From Deuterostichococcus epilithicus (lineage: Eukaryota > Chlorophyta > Trebouxiophyceae > Prasiolales > Stichococcaceae), in contig JAVTLE010000021.1 in the NCBI GenBank assembly GCA_033439295.1, forward strand, positions 3,348,009 through 3,412,008: DNA of 64,000 nt, in the 5' to 3' direction. Below are positions 11,149-23,800 of this stretch, in pieces. The position numbers and the translations under genes were made by a program. Within the stretch, counting starts at the first letter, position 1. Each line of letters starts with the position of its first letter. The notes below the pieces were generated by a model. That model made no database searches. It had not been told where the DNA came from and saw nothing but the letters and a program-made list of their open reading frames with translations.

Positions 11149-14100
11149 CGCCGAACCCACTGCCTGATGCACACTGGCAGTGCCAGCCACGTAACCTGAA
11201 CCCTCAATCATCAACCCACATGAAACCGTTTGTGACCCGCAGGAGTACCTGCCTGGCACCCGCCCTGTTGCCATCAACGAGCTGTCCATCGTGCACTACC
11301 TCATGGGCGGCCAGTTGCCGACCCAAAAGTGGGCCGCCGCAGTGTCGCCGATCACAGACCGCCTGCCCGTCGTGCCGCTGCTGGGTGCGCAACGCTTCTA
11401 TGCAACTGGGCGAGGTAGCCACTCGGCTGTCGTTGCGACCGCGTGTGATGGCTGGCTGATGTGCGCGAGCTACTTCAGTTGCGGGGCTGCCTGTGCCCTG
11501 CGCACGCTTCCTGCATCTTGCATCCTGCGTAGCTGGGTGTGTTCTTAGGGCGGTCACCACCATCATCAATGCCGTGCTGCCGGCACACCCGGCACAACGC
11601 CCTCTTTGAGCGCGCTCTGTGCACAGGGCGTGCACAGATCTCGCAGACGCGTCTGCCGGCAGAAAGGCACAAGGCGGACTCCCCTCAAGACGCCTGCCTT
11701 TGCAGAGCTCATTTGCCGCGCCCTGCACACAGCTGCCATGAGGCGGGCACGAGCCAGGACATCGCAGGCCGGCACGGGATTGTGTTCCTGCGAAAATGGT
11801 TTACTTCCGTCAGTTTCCGATTCGTTCCTCACCCCTCTCCCCGCGCAGGCTACTTTGAGGCGGGCATCAGCAAGGACGGCGCAGCTGTGGTGCGGGACGC
11901 CAAACCCGGCGAGAGCCCCACCCTGTGGCTGGCCTTCAAGTGGGAGGGGCTGCAGCCGCTGGGGCTGTACGCGTCGGCGCCACAGCAGGCGCCCGTGTTC
12001 TTCTGGATGCAGCGCGGCGGCACACCCAACCGCACCAAAATGCTCAGGCGAGGGTCATCCATGACGATGATGAGTGGGATGCCTAGCAGGTGGCACTAGG
12101 AATGCCGGCTTTGTGCGCGCGCCAAGTGGAGCCCAGCATCTCGCGAGTGGTCCCTGGCAGTCAGCAGCGCCAGCGCCTCCGACATCATGGGCCCTGCTCC
12201 AGGGCTGTGCCCTGCGGTGCCAGACGGCATGACGGCAGTTTGCTTAAGCATGCCAGCGTGCCAGCTCCGCCGAACCGCCACCAAGAGAGAGGCTGCAGAA
12301 ATGCACCTCCTGGCAGATAGTCAGCTTCATATTATGAACAGTTCCTTCGGAACTCTGGGAACTCTGGTGTGTCAGCACCCAGCCAGATTCCTTGACCGGC
12401 CAGATTCCTTCCCGCCGCACAGGGCCATCTGCGGCGGCTGCGTCGCCGCGCTGGCCTTCGTGCACGAGCGCGGCGTCGCGCACGGCTCTCTTGGCAGCGG
12501 CTCCATCCTCTTGAGCCACGTGGACGACCGGAAGGCGGATCAGCTGGTGGTGAAGATCGACAACTTTGGCTTCGGGCAGCGCTTGGCGCTGCCGTCGGGT
12601 GCGCGACACGCAGTGTGACCGAACCCATCCGGATCTGACTGCGCACGTCGCCGAGCAGTTCTTGCGGTTTGGGTGCCTCTCGTGGGCGCGCTGCTGTGCC
12701 GGCGCTTGCACACGGCGCTGGCCGCAACTTCGCGGTCGCTGCAGGTGCAGCGCCAGAGCAACCTCGCAGCTGTGCTCGCCGTCCCGGCCGCTGTCTGTGC
12801 TTTTTCCATTGCACCGCCGCTGCCGTGCGTGGTTCAACTCAGCTGCAAGCGGTTCCGACAGCTGGCTGCCGCTCACCGCAGCGGCATCGACCAGCAGGAC
12901 CGCTCCCTGGGGCTGCCCTTCCACGTGACAAGCTTGCTCTCACAATTTCTGCTCTTCGGTGGTGCAGACGGCAGCGATACGCCGTGGCCAGCGCAGCTTG
13001 CGGAGGACCACCCGCTGATTCTGGCGCAGCAGGAAGACATGGCAGCGCTGGCCGTCACGCTCCTGGAGGTGTGAACGCCCCGGAACAGTATATACGTTAA
13101 CGTTAACTATTCAATGCGTCAGCAAAGCATCTCTGTACCGATCTTCACACATCCAGAAGTCCACGCCTTCCCTCATGCTCCACTCGTTGCACGCCTGGTG
13201 GAGAAAATTGGGGGCTGTTCTGTGCGGCGCACTGCACTGGACACAACACGGCGCTGCGCCCTGTTCGAGCTGGCGATGCTTTGAAGACCTGTCGGAACTG
13301 GAGTACGCTTGCTGAGCAAGCCACGTGGCAAACTGCCGCAGCGGAGCTGTTACAGGCCGGGCTTGCAGGTGTTGCCACCGCCTAACGTATTTTGGTGCTG
13401 ACAGGTTGAGCCGGAGTAGTCTTGTGACAAGTTTCAAAGAGAGCTGGACTCTGAGATCTGAACTCAATCTTCGACGCAACATGTAATACAACGTTGATGC
13501 AGTGTTCCGCTATTACAGACCACGTTCTCAGTGCCTGCAGTGGAGCCTGAGGTGTGCTCCTCAGAGTCGGACACAGGCTCTTGAGCGCAGTGGCGTTGAC
13601 ACCCATTGCAGACCATCTTCTCGGTGCTGGCGGTGGAGCCCGAGGTGTACTCCTCGGAGTCGGACGACGAGGGCAGCCCCATTATCGGCGCCGGCCGCTC
13701 TCGGCGCGACACCTCAGCGGATGCCATCTCCCGGCTGCTGCTTGACGTCTTCCACCGCGATGTCAGGGCCTTCAGGTGGGTCGTCCGTTTCATGTCTTCG
13801 AGTTGTGTATGCGTCGCGGTGTGACTGCGCCTGTGTCGTTGTGGCTGGCGCCTTGTGTTGACAGACCCGAGGGTTGCTGGTGCTGTGATGCGCCCTGGTG
13901 CCACATCTAGGAAATCTTGGGGACATGTTCCGGCAGCTGGCTTCTGCGCAGGGGACTGACGCTTCAATGACCGCGCCAGCTGCTGGCAGCCAGCAAATGA
14001 CCAGCCTGGCACATCAACTGTGAGCCGTCCGCCCGCAATCTCACCCCGAAGTGCATCGTCCTCCTGCGCAACTTGTGCCAAAACCTTATGTGTCTGCGCA

Positions 14101-14252
14101 GGCGCTATGCTGCCCAAGAGGCGGGTTGGGAGGCTCCGGTGGCGCTACTCGACGACGAGCACCGCGCCGGCTGGCTGCTCATCAGCGCGCTAGTGGAAGG
14201 ACGGCCGCGCGCGGTGGAGCTGCTGGCCAGTCCCTTCCTGGAGACTGCTTGA
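9643..14252 (+). CDS. protein-kinase-like protein (probable pseudokinase)
   Basis: About ten exons: 9643-9768, 10046-10201, 10445-10549, 10850 to about 11039, 11243-11384, 11849 to about 12047 or 12053, 12423-12598, 12968-13068, 13612-13775 and 14102-14252 (TGA), roughly 500 residues. The N-terminus is Pro-rich and acidic (SDTESDYEDS). A kinase-like fold is suggested by VFLKVPSHAR (possible ATP-site Lys), INELSIVHYL (helix C Glu), LWLAFKWEGLQPL (hinge), FVHERGVAHGSLGSGSILL (catalytic-loop position), LVVKIDNFGFG (DFG-like), MAALAVTLLE and RAVELLASPFL (C-lobe end). The catalytic-loop HRD is replaced by HGS, so phosphotransfer is doubtful and a scaffold role is likely. An acidic insert (SSESDDEG) interrupts the C-lobe. 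The exon ending near 11039 does not join the next in phase as written. The family is not identified beyond kinase-like. Confidence 0.7.
11117..11148 (+). repeat. (CCTG)8 microsatellite
   Basis: Eight perfect CCTG units lie in the intron of the kinase-like gene between about 11040 and 11242. Confidence 0.95.
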
Positions 14253-16049
14253 CGAGTAGTGCGGGAGTGGCGCTGCCAGCAAGTGGCGAAGTGAGGACAC
14301 TGGGAGGGAGGCCTGCTGGCTTCCAGCAGGTTGCGCATGTGGACATTGAATCTGAGGACGAGGATCGCTGTTGCATCCTCAGGTTGCGGCACAGAGTCTC
14401 CGCAAGCCTGGGCACTCATCTGCGGCATGTCGTACACTCGCGTGATGCTCGCAATGCTCGGCAGGCTGCGGTCTGCCACAGTGAACTGCGGCCTTGCCAG
14501 CACAGCGGCTGCAGATCTCGCATGTTTATGTAGCAGTGCCAATAGATTGCTTAACCGAGCAGAAACTATACGTTTATATGTACTCACGTACAGAAAATAG
14601 GCATCACGACGACTGTAGGGTGAAAGACCTAAGGATGCAAAATGTGCGATGTTGCATGATATGAGCTGCCAATTCCTTAACGGTTAACGAGCTGTACGGC
14701 ATGAGCTGCATTGTATTTCGTCCGCAATAATACAGGTTTGGCAATGAGACCGTAGGTTGCAAATTGCTGGGCAGGTTCGTGCCCGGTCTCGGAGCCGCGG
14801 GCAACACAGCTGGTTTTCAAGGCATCAAACTCTCTCGAAGCTTACCCATATCCCTGGAACTCAAATCAAACACCGCGGACGGTAAGGCCAATTCCAAAAT
14901 GGCTTCCAGAGGAGAGGGCAGGCGGCGGTGCCATCTCTTTGCGGGCGTTCAAGGGTCTACTGAAGCGCTGCAAGGTGACTCCAACAGGCATGCTTATGTC
15001 CGCAAGTCAGAACCAAACGTAATTCGAGCAGGTTGAGTGCTCCCCAGTCCTTCCTTATATGCAGAACGCATATTGTTGAGTGCTCCTTGGCGGACGGTCA
15101 GCGGCTTCATCTTGAACCTCACTCAGTGGTGGTGTATGAGTCACAACTTTCGCCAAATGCAGCTCAAAAGTGCGAGAGCTTATGCATTAGTCACGACGTT
15201 ACGACGTGATCACACCCAACTCAGACTCCTGACTTGGCCAAAGAACAGTCCGGCATGGCAAACGCGCTCCCACCGCTGCCCAGCGCCAAGGATGGCGAAC
15301 AGCTGGTGCTGCGCTCGCGAAAACGATCGTGAAGCTGCGGCAGTCGAGCATAGGTGGCCAGCTGTTGTGCTGACGATGGCGGGTTGTACTGGACATCTGT
15401 GCACTGCGAAGCGGATGTGCATGCCAGCGGAAGACTGCTCTGCTGACACCATTGACAGAGTCCATGGCCTGCAATGCACGTAGTGGGAGGTATTGTGATC
15501 GTTCTGCTCCCCCAATGCATTAGGCAAAACAGAGGCGGCCGGTGCAGCGAGCGGCACAAGTGCACAGTCTAGACAGCGCAGCAACAAGTTCAAGATGGCA
15601 GCGGGGGCCAAGCAGCGGTGCCAAGCTGTGGCCGGCGCCCGGGCAGCGGTCGCCAACCACAGCGACGGAAAAGGCAGCGCCCCAGGACAGGTGCAATCAT
15701 CAGAGGCGGTGGTGCTGTCGGCTTAAGCAGGCCATCCACAATATGCAAGTGGGCTGCCTGTGATCCCAGATCCCAAGCAACAGCTCGCCGTAGTCTGATT
15801 GGTATCAGTACGAAATGCGCAGGTCTGCATGCATGGGTGCGGTGGGGCAGGTGGCAGGCTCCGCGCAAGGATGTAGCGGCGGCGGCGGCGGCGCGGCGAC
15901 GATGCCAGGCAAGGCGCTGATCGTGCGGCAGCAGGCGCGGCAGGAGCGTGTGAAAGCCAAGCCAAGCGGCGCAACCAAAAGGGGCATGGCAAGGCCTATG
16001 GTTTCCCTTGGGCCATAATTCTGGCCACAGGTGGTGTCAACATACTCCC
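14253..16049. other. 1.8-kb spacer with at most a small dubious gene
   Basis: No exon with family resemblance was found between the kinase-like gene and the duplicated segment starting near 16050. Two small plus-strand stretches have mildly coding composition: ATG at 15594 with 43 codons to TAA (15723-15725), and an open stretch over 15860-16018 that includes PGKALIVRQQARQERVKAK. They could be exons of a small basic protein, but I see no firm splice model. Around 14550-14800 the DNA is noticeably AT-richer than its surroundings. Confidence 0.45.
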
Positions 16050-16213
16050 TAGGAGATTCGCGTGAGGAATATATGACAACTTTAGAATAGCTTCCTGAGC
16101 AGGCAGGACCTGCCTGGCAGGCCATAATAGGCGCTTAAGGCGTGAGGTCAGGTCCAGAGAACCGGCTCCTCGTTCCAAGCTTTTACATACGACAGCTTCT
16201 CCTTTGGCCAGAA

Positions 16214-17114
16214 TGGCGACAACCGGATTGATTGTGAGCACATGTGCAGTGGCAAGCACTGCATGCATCGGCTTCACCATGTTCCGGGGCCTAGAGACAC
16301 TTAAGAAGGTCACCGAGCACACCGCCCACCTGCAGCAGCTGCAGCGGCTGGCGCACGTGCAGACAGCTGCCAGATTGCCACAGACGTCAGCCGCCTGCAG
16401 GAGCACGGCGCGGCCGTGGCAGAGACGGCAGAGAACATTACATCGGCCATGGTGCAGGGCTTCCCGGTCCGGGGCCCCAGGTAAACATCTGCTGCTTTAG
16501 CATTGCATCTCTCAGCTCCCGCATTCGGCCAGTCTGCGCCTTTGCTGACCACCACGTTCCTTGCTTTGCCCGGCGAAATCTGCATCACCTCTCTTCATCC
16601 CTGGGCAGGTCCTTCGGCCGCCGCCGCGATATTGTGCTGGGCCCGATGCGGCCGCCGGTGGTCAAGGTGCTGAAATGGCTGAAGCTTCCTCCTTGGCTTT
16701 CTCGTGCCAAGCAATGTGACAAACCGTTGAATGGGATGTCAAGCTGACCGCTCAGCTGTATTTTCCTGTGCCCAGCGCCGCACCAGCCAGCCATCCAAGA
16801 GCCACGGCAGCAAAGTCCAGCCGCTCGAGGCGTCCAGCTCCGCAGCTCTGTTTGCGGTGAGTGATAGCCGGTTCAGGAGTCTCCTGCAGCCTTGCACCCT
16901 GGAAGCTGCATGGCAAGGGTCCGCTGGCAGCATAGCCAGTGCTCGGTCCTTGTGTGCCGGTTGCGGGTCTGTCCTGAACGCTAACCCTTCCCTGCAGGAG
17001 GTGGCGAACGAGGAGACGGCAGTTTAGCAGGAGGTGGCGAACGAGGAGACGGCAGCCCAGCAGGAGACGGCAGCCACCCGCAAAGGGCGTGTCGTCATCG
17101 ACGTCGCTAAGGCA
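16214..17114 (+). pseudogene. damaged copy of a small membrane-protein gene
   Basis: Homologue of the intact gene at 29911-30733, with the same exon layout: 16214-16480, 16609 to about 16661, 16776-16856 and 16998 onward. Exon 1 starts MATTGLIVSTCAVAS (hydrophobic segment) and later encodes IATDVSRLQEHGAAVAE and NITSAMVQGFPVRGP, but these two halves are in different frames: the sequence near 16371 (GCTGCCAGATTGCC) is one base short of, or two over, a continuous frame. Exon 4 holds tandem copies of EVANEETA, and the first copy ends in TAG at 17025-17027 where the second copy has CAG, cutting off RKGRVVIDVAK. The promoter-proximal block is conserved, so it may still be transcribed. A sequencing error in exon 1 cannot be excluded. 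Confidence 0.65.
16995..17075 (+). repeat. 33-bp tandem repeat inside a coding exon
   Basis: Two 33-base units starting CAGGAGGTGGCGAACGAGGA (16995-17027, 17028-17060) are followed by a partial third (17061-17075). The units differ at the end, CAGTTTAG against CAGCCCAG. That difference creates the in-frame TAG in unit 1. Confidence 0.9.
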
Positions 17115-17856
17115 AGCAAGCTGCTGGCCATTGCCTGCCTAGCACAGAGTCAAACTTCTTACCTGCTTACCTTTGGTCTGATTGCGATTTCTTCTTTGTG
17201 ATCAACAGGCCGCAACAGAATATAGAAGGTAATCTGCTAGGACCGCCGGCGGATTTCGCCCGATCAGGGGAGTTGAAGCGCGGCAGCTCGCAGCCTTCCA
17301 AGTAGTGGCGATACCTAATGGAGAGAACTGATGTGCAAAGAATTCATGCACTAGGTCAGAAATCAGCGTTCAGTTAGGATTCAGCGTTTGTGGTTTAGTA
17401 GTCATCGCCCCTGAAACATGAGGCGGTGTCTCATGGAGATGCGCATTCCTCCATGATTTCACTCTCTAGACAGAGCAGACTGGCTGAATCTTGGAGAGGA
17501 TGAGTGATTGTTTTGATCACTCGAGCACACGTACCTGTAGTGTACAGGCAGATCAGCACCTAGAATCGCATCTGCGTCTTGAGTGAGGTATGGCCTGCCA
17601 TTGCAGCGTGTGGATGCGGATCTGTGCAGCGGTGTGAAGCCAGAGAGAGCTGCTTATTGGCCGCACAGGTGTTCCATTGATTCCCACATGCGTTCAGCAG
17701 CAAGTGTTGTGCTGCCAGGATCCCTGTGAACGACCACCATGTGCAATCTAAGTACACCGTCCCCCAATCAACTGGCGCCTGGCGCGGAGCCTGTTGCGCA
17801 ACACGGCCACCGCCATGATTTGCAGCAATCCTTGGCAGCAGCGGGTCAGACCCTGT
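17115..17856. other. convergent spacer inside the left duplication arm
   Basis: No exon seen. It contains the 3' regions of the small membrane-protein copy (plus) and of the ABC-F gene (minus). Parts are shared with the matching spacer 29213-29910, for example the CAGCGTTTGTG block near 17380. Confidence 0.6.
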
Positions 17857-20800
17857 CTACTTCCTCTTGCCGCCGGCAGCCGCCTTGGCGGCGGCCCGCT
17901 CCGCCGCCTTGGCGGCCGCCTGGCGCTCCTCCTCGTCAAGCTCCTCCGCGATCTCCTTGTGGAGCTCGTTCCGGAAGTCCTCAAAGTAGCCGTCGTAGCG
18001 CTCGATGTGGCCCTCGTCGACCACCCACACCTGTTGGGAAAGGGCGGGGTTGTCTCAGAACAAGAGAGTCAGGGTCGGGCGCCCTGACAGTCCTCGAAGT
18101 CGCCATTGTGACGCTCTATGTGGCCCGCTTGCCCATGTCTCACGCCGGGGCGTGGAGCTAGCGGTGGATTCCCGCGCCGCCAACGTCCATGCATATGAAG
18201 TTAACGGACATGAGACAGCCATAAGGAAACCCATTTGATGCAGGAAGCTCTGTCTTTGGCATCAGCAATCCGTCAAGACACTCAGTGCGCACAGGAGCTC
18301 ACGAGGTGAGGCTGGCAACCACAGTGTGTCATTGACGCAGGGAATGCCAAGCCCAATCTCTCGGCACCAATTCTGGGCCGCCACAGGCGGATGCCTGCAT
18401 GGCCGCAGCCAGGCCCAGCAGCACCCCTTCATGCTGTTCACAACTGCGGAAGGGGGAAGCACCTCAGAGGTCTCGTCGCACACGCGCGACAGCAGCTGCG
18501 CGTCATGGCTGATGATGACGACGCCACCCTCAAACGCCTCCAGCGCGTCCGACAGCGCGTCAATGGACTGCGGATCAACGAAGATGAAACAATGATGATA
18601 TCATCTGTTCGTACTTTTTTTGCAGGGACGAGCCTAAGAAAAAACGTTATATTAGGTAGTAGTCAGCCGGCGGCACAGCAGGCTCTGGCACAAACATGAG
18701 CGGGGAACGCATCAGCAAGCTGCAGTTTACTCGACGGCGTTGCCACGGCGGCGGCTGTGCTCGCAAGCACTTGCACGCGCCAGAGACGGCGGCGCTGCTT
18801 GGGTGGCAAAGCCCAAGGACACATGCATACGCACGTGAAGGCGACATGAAGACATGAAGATACGGGCCGCCGGCAGCGAGACACCCGCACGAGCAGGTGC
18901 CGTTTGTCGCCACAAACTCTGTACCTCTCATCCGCTAGGTCTCCTGCTGCATGCGGTACAGCAGAGGAAAAGAGGAAAACCGCACGGGATCAGAGCGCGG
19001 CCAGCGGTACCTGCATGTCCAGGTGGTTGGTGGGCTCGTCCAGCAGCAGGATGTGGGGCTTGCTGAGGCAGATGGCGGTGAACACCACCCGAGCCTTTTG
19101 CCCGCCTGCGCACCCAAGAGCACTTTAAAGTTGCGGAGTCAGGGACCGGCAGCTGGTTGGGTTCCCGCGCAGGCACTGTGTCATGGCCCGCAGCCTGCAG
19201 GTGCCTGGCCTCCGCAAGCGGCGGAGGCGATGTGCAGTGCAGTGTCCAGCCGGCGCGCACGGTTGCCGGAGCGCGCATGCAGCGGCGCTGGGGCGGCCGG
19301 CGCGGCCGCTTCAGGCCGCGCCGGCGCCGGCCCACAGGCGCAGCGCACGACTCGACCGATAGGCCGGCTGTGCTGACAGCACGGCGCAGCACCGGCATCG
19401 CACTGACCGAAGCCTGCATGGGCAGTCCGCGGGACGCGAAAGGAGCCCTGGCTTTCAGGGTGTAGGGTTCCAGAGTTTCAGAGCAGCAGGCGCACCGGAC
19501 AGCTTCTGAATGGGCTGCAGGTGGTGGTGGCCGGAGAGCCCGAAGCGCCCCAGCATCTTGCGCAGGCCGTCCATGCGCACGCCCGACTGCGGCAGGAAAA
19601 CAGGGGCCGGTCGTCAAGCCACAGGCGGCAGTCACATGCTGGCGCGGGCGCGTCAATTGTCCGACTGCAGCTCCACGGCACACGCGGGCTGCAACGGGCA
19701 GGGGCCCTGATGCCAGAGGTTCGAATGTTCCTCCTCGTTTCGAAGCGCAGAGTGGCTTCAGGGCACCTTGGAACGGCCATGCAAGAGGGGGCAACGCAAG
19801 GCGGCCGGTCTGGTCACGGTCAAACGAGGTTGTTGCTGACGAGTCCCGACACCACCCAAACCCCTCAGTCATTCATCAGCCTTCTCCGCGCCGCTGCAGA
19901 GCACTGCACTGTATCTGCATCATGCAAGCACTGACGCGCTGCTGGCGCGCCCCCGAACCAGCGGGGCCACATGCATGCATGGGAAGCAAATGCTCGGGGA
20001 CTTCCGCCAGGCATTCGCAGTGCCAAGGCAAGCAAGCATAGAAGTTTGTGTGGTTGAAGGAAATGATGACATGATGTCACGCACTTCTGGGAAGCGGCGC
20101 TCCAGGTATTCCACTGGCGTGTCGTCCATTTCCAGCGCGTCCACAAAGTGCTGCGCATACCGCCCGATGCGCAGCTTGTGGCTCTTCCGGAATTCGCCCT
20201 CCGACGGCTCCAGGTCGCCTGCGGCAGCAAAGTTTCATCCTTGGGCTTGGAACGCTGCAAACCAGGGCTCGCAGCCAGGTCCGAAGCCACGGCGCCGCCA
20301 GAAACCGTCCCGCCCAGCATCCTCGGCAGTGGTGGGCAATTCGCTGGCGATGCAGGCCCAACAGAAAGCAGAAGCGAAGGTCAGGTCGTGTTGCCGGGGA
20401 AGGTGCCTCTGCACACAGCGGCATGCGGGTCTGCCTCCGGCATGGCACTAGCACCAGTCTAAGGATCGTGGGTCAGATGAGCGCACCCGCCAGCAGGTTC
20501 ATGAGGGTGGTTTTGCCGGCGCCGTTGGGCCCAACGATCGCCACCCGACTGCCCATGTCCTGTGAACACCGCAGCGCAAATCGTCACAAGAGGTCTTACC
20601 ACATGAGTCTCCGGCCAGCAGCACCCGCTGCTTGCATCCAAGCGGACATGAACATGCTCAGATGCTTGTGGATGGCGGCTCTGCACACCTCTCAAGGCAG
20701 GCACGGTCAAGGCCTGCATCCTGGTGCAGGCACAAGACTATACAGCAGGCTTTCGGTGGGAAGTGTGCCAGCATGCATCAACAGCCCCCTTCTCGCGCCG

Positions 20801-23800
20801 CAAGTGGGATGGGGGAAATTAGGGGACGTGAAACACAGCAGGGTGAAAAGTCAAAGGGCGCACGATGCCGATGTTGAGGTCCTCCAGGCCGAAGTCGTCA
20901 CGCCCGGGGTACTTGAAGCTGACGTCATTGAGCTGGATGAGCGGCGGAGGCAGCTCCGTCGGCTCCGGGAACGCAAAATGCACCTGTGGGGCATCAAGAT
21001 TCCAGTTTCAGGTCAAAAGTAACCCGCACAATGGTTGGCATGGCTCAGGGTTTGCCAACATGCACACCGCAACAGCCGAAACGATGTATTGTTGGACCTC
21101 GACGGAAGTTACTACGTAAGGTATCCGCAAGGTTGTGCCTTGGCGTATGTCCGGCAGCGCAGGCTGCGGCTGTGGCCCGCTTCCCGTTGCAGCGCCCACT
21201 TCCAACAGCAGCAGGCGTCCCGCAAAAGGTGATAGCCATTTCCAACTCACAGTGTAGTCGCTCCAGCGCTTGGGCGCGGTCGCATCCGCAGCGCCCTCGT
21301 CGTTGCTGACGTCGTGCTTGGCACCCTTCGCCTTCCGCGCCTGCGCCTGCTTCGTATTCTTCTCCACCTTGGTCTGGCGTACAGCAGGGGCACAGAAAGC
21401 GGTCAGACGACCTTCTTTGCAATCGAGATGTTGTGCAGCAATGCGTCACAGGCAGGTAAGACAAGTGCAGTTGTATCGGCCTGCTGCTGCAGCTCCTCGG
21501 AAAGCAAGTCCGTAGGACACGGCGTCTGCAGCCTTGCAGACAGTGCCGCCTCTGTTGCTAAACACTGCTTCCAGACAGTTTGACTTCTACTTCATCACAG
21601 AGCCGGGGCGGACGGCCCTAAACCCTGAAACCCGGTTCCTCTGCTTTGTGATGGAACATGACGAAATGCCCGTGACCAGGCCAGAGCGCTGTGCATGCAG
21701 GCGGCGCCAGCAGCCTTGGGAACAGGCGACAGCTGCGCCAAGGCCTGTCGTGCGTTGATTGTCAGTTGATGCCCGACTGGGCCGATGATCGGGACGCAGC
21801 CGGGCACCTGGTTGGCCTTGTTGCCGGAGCGCTTGGCGGCCTTGATCTGCTTCTCGTACTTCTCGGCCGCCTTGTTCACCTCCGTCCGCTTCTGCTCGTA
21901 CATCTCCTCGAACTGCTCGAAGTTGCCCCTGCGCTTGTGTGACAGAAGGCTGTCGGAGACGGAGATTCGCAGATGAGGTGCCTGGCATGCCGCCTTGTCC
22001 ACCTCCGTCCGCTTCTGCTCGTGTGTTTCGGAACACTGCTCAAAGTCGCCCGCTGCATTGAGTGGGAGGCTGTCAGAGATGGGCCATTCGCGGGTGAGGC
22101 GTCTCAGGCGGCGGCCTTGCGTGCACGGGCAGCTTTGAGCAGTTTGAGGAGGTCACGAGCAGACAGGGCAACAGCCGTTGATTTCATCAAGCTGCTCGAA
22201 GGTGCCAGTGCACGCAAGAGAACCCAAGGTTCGCAAGTAACAGAGAGAGAAGCTGCCTGGCCTGCTGGACGCCTGTCTCCACGCTGCTTTGAGTTGCCCT
22301 TGATGGCCAGTTCAATGTCACAGGTGGCATGCCATTGAAGAGAGTCCTGATGCAGCAGCTGCTCGAAAGTGCACACAGCAAAGGGTCCCGGTGGCGGTGA
22401 GCAGCTGACGGCGGCAAGCACGTGACACGCTCATCGTCGCCGCACATTGCAGGGAAGGCAACCTGCAGAGAGCCTCGGCCGACTGCCGCTACGGGCTGCG
22501 GACGACACCTGGCATGCAACCATTAGGGTTTAGGGTGTACTGCACCTGTAGAAGTGCAGCTTCAGGTCGTGCAGGTGGATGATGTCGGTGGTGACATTGT
22601 TCAGGAAGTCGCGGTCGTGCGAGACCACCACGAGAGTCTTCTTCCACCGCATGAGGTACTCCTCCAGCCACAGCACTGCGCAGCAGGCGTGGCAGGGTTG
22701 GATGCGTCATCTCTCGGTCCACAACATAGCACTGCGCCGCCGGTGGGCCGCAGAGAGTGAGCCGGTGGGCCGCAGGGGAAGACCAACTTCCACGAGCTGC
22801 GCGGCGCTCCTTCGTCTGCATTCACCACACTGATATTCTCGAGTGCTCTAAGAGACAAAGCAGAACAGTCGCTCGGCAGCTCAGCGGCTGCGACCGTCAG
22901 CCACACCTCACGGTTCAGTCCCGGGTGTGCCGGACAGCAGCCTTGCTGACGTTCCAATGCGGATGGTCACAAGCACCAGCCAGGGCACACAGCAGCACAA
23001 ATACAGAAGGGACAGTGACGGCAGCCCAATGGTCGCCGCTATTCCCCAAGCAACTTCCTTGTCACAACCCTCAAAAGACCCTAAACCCACCTGCTCTGAG
23101 GTCCAGGTGGTTTGTCGGCTCGTCCAGGAGCAGCACGGTGGGCTGGATGTACAGCGCCCGCGCCAGGCTGATGCGCATGCGCCAGCCGCCGGAGAAGGAG
23201 TTGGTGCTGCGTTTCCGCATCGCCTCGCTGAAGCCTGCGGGCGGGTGGAGGTTTGACTTGTAACAGACTTGCAGAGTCGATTTTGTGGTAGCGGTCAGAC
23301 CGGAGGTTAGCAGGAGCCATTGCAGCCGGGTGCCCTCGTGAGCGTCCGCACACTGCAGCACTGCCCACACGAGAGAGCCTGCACACAGGTCATGCCTGCA
23401 CGGGGGCTCGCTGCCTGGCCTTCGAAGTTGACTGGCTGTCAGCGAGCCAGGCACACGTGCCCGCCACTCCGCAAAACTTCTCACCCAGGCCGTAGAGGAT
23501 CTTCGACGCGCGCGCCTCCGCGGTGTGCGACCCGATCTCCTGCATCCGCTCGTACACCTCGTTGAGGCGCGCGCCGGCGGCGTCTGCATCAAAGTCTCCA
23601 TCCGAGTCTCCATCCTCCAGGTCTCCGCCGTCCGGCGACTGCCCCTCCGCGTCCGGCGGGCTGGCCGCCGCCGCGCCGTCGAGGTTGAGTGAAGCCGCCG
23701 CCGCGGCACCGTCCGCCGCCGCGGGGTCGTTGAGCGACACGTCGCCCAGCCGCCGGGTCAGCTCCGCCTCCTCGTCGCGCAGCTGCATCAGCTCCACGTC

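Larger units (their letters stand above)
16050..19475 (+). repeat. left arm of a ~3.3-kb inverted segmental duplication
   Basis: This segment reappears in inverted orientation at about 27640-30900. Matches include the upstream block around 16060-16200 (GGAATATAT, then AGAGAACCGGCTCCTC), all exons of the small membrane-protein gene, its introns (CTTGTGTGCCGGTTGCGGGT at 16950-16970), the spacer near 17380 and the last three ABC-F exons with their introns. The homology stops in the ABC-F intron just below 19496. Edges are approximate because they were compared by eye. This arm keeps the ABC-F terminal exons needed by the complete gene, so it is probably the original location. Confidence 0.85.

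Noticed and set aside
18928-19872. 314-codon minus-strand open frame over ABC-F exons 15-16
   Set aside because: It runs through introns of the ABC-F gene in the wrong frame. The spliced model with Walker and signature motifs explains the region.
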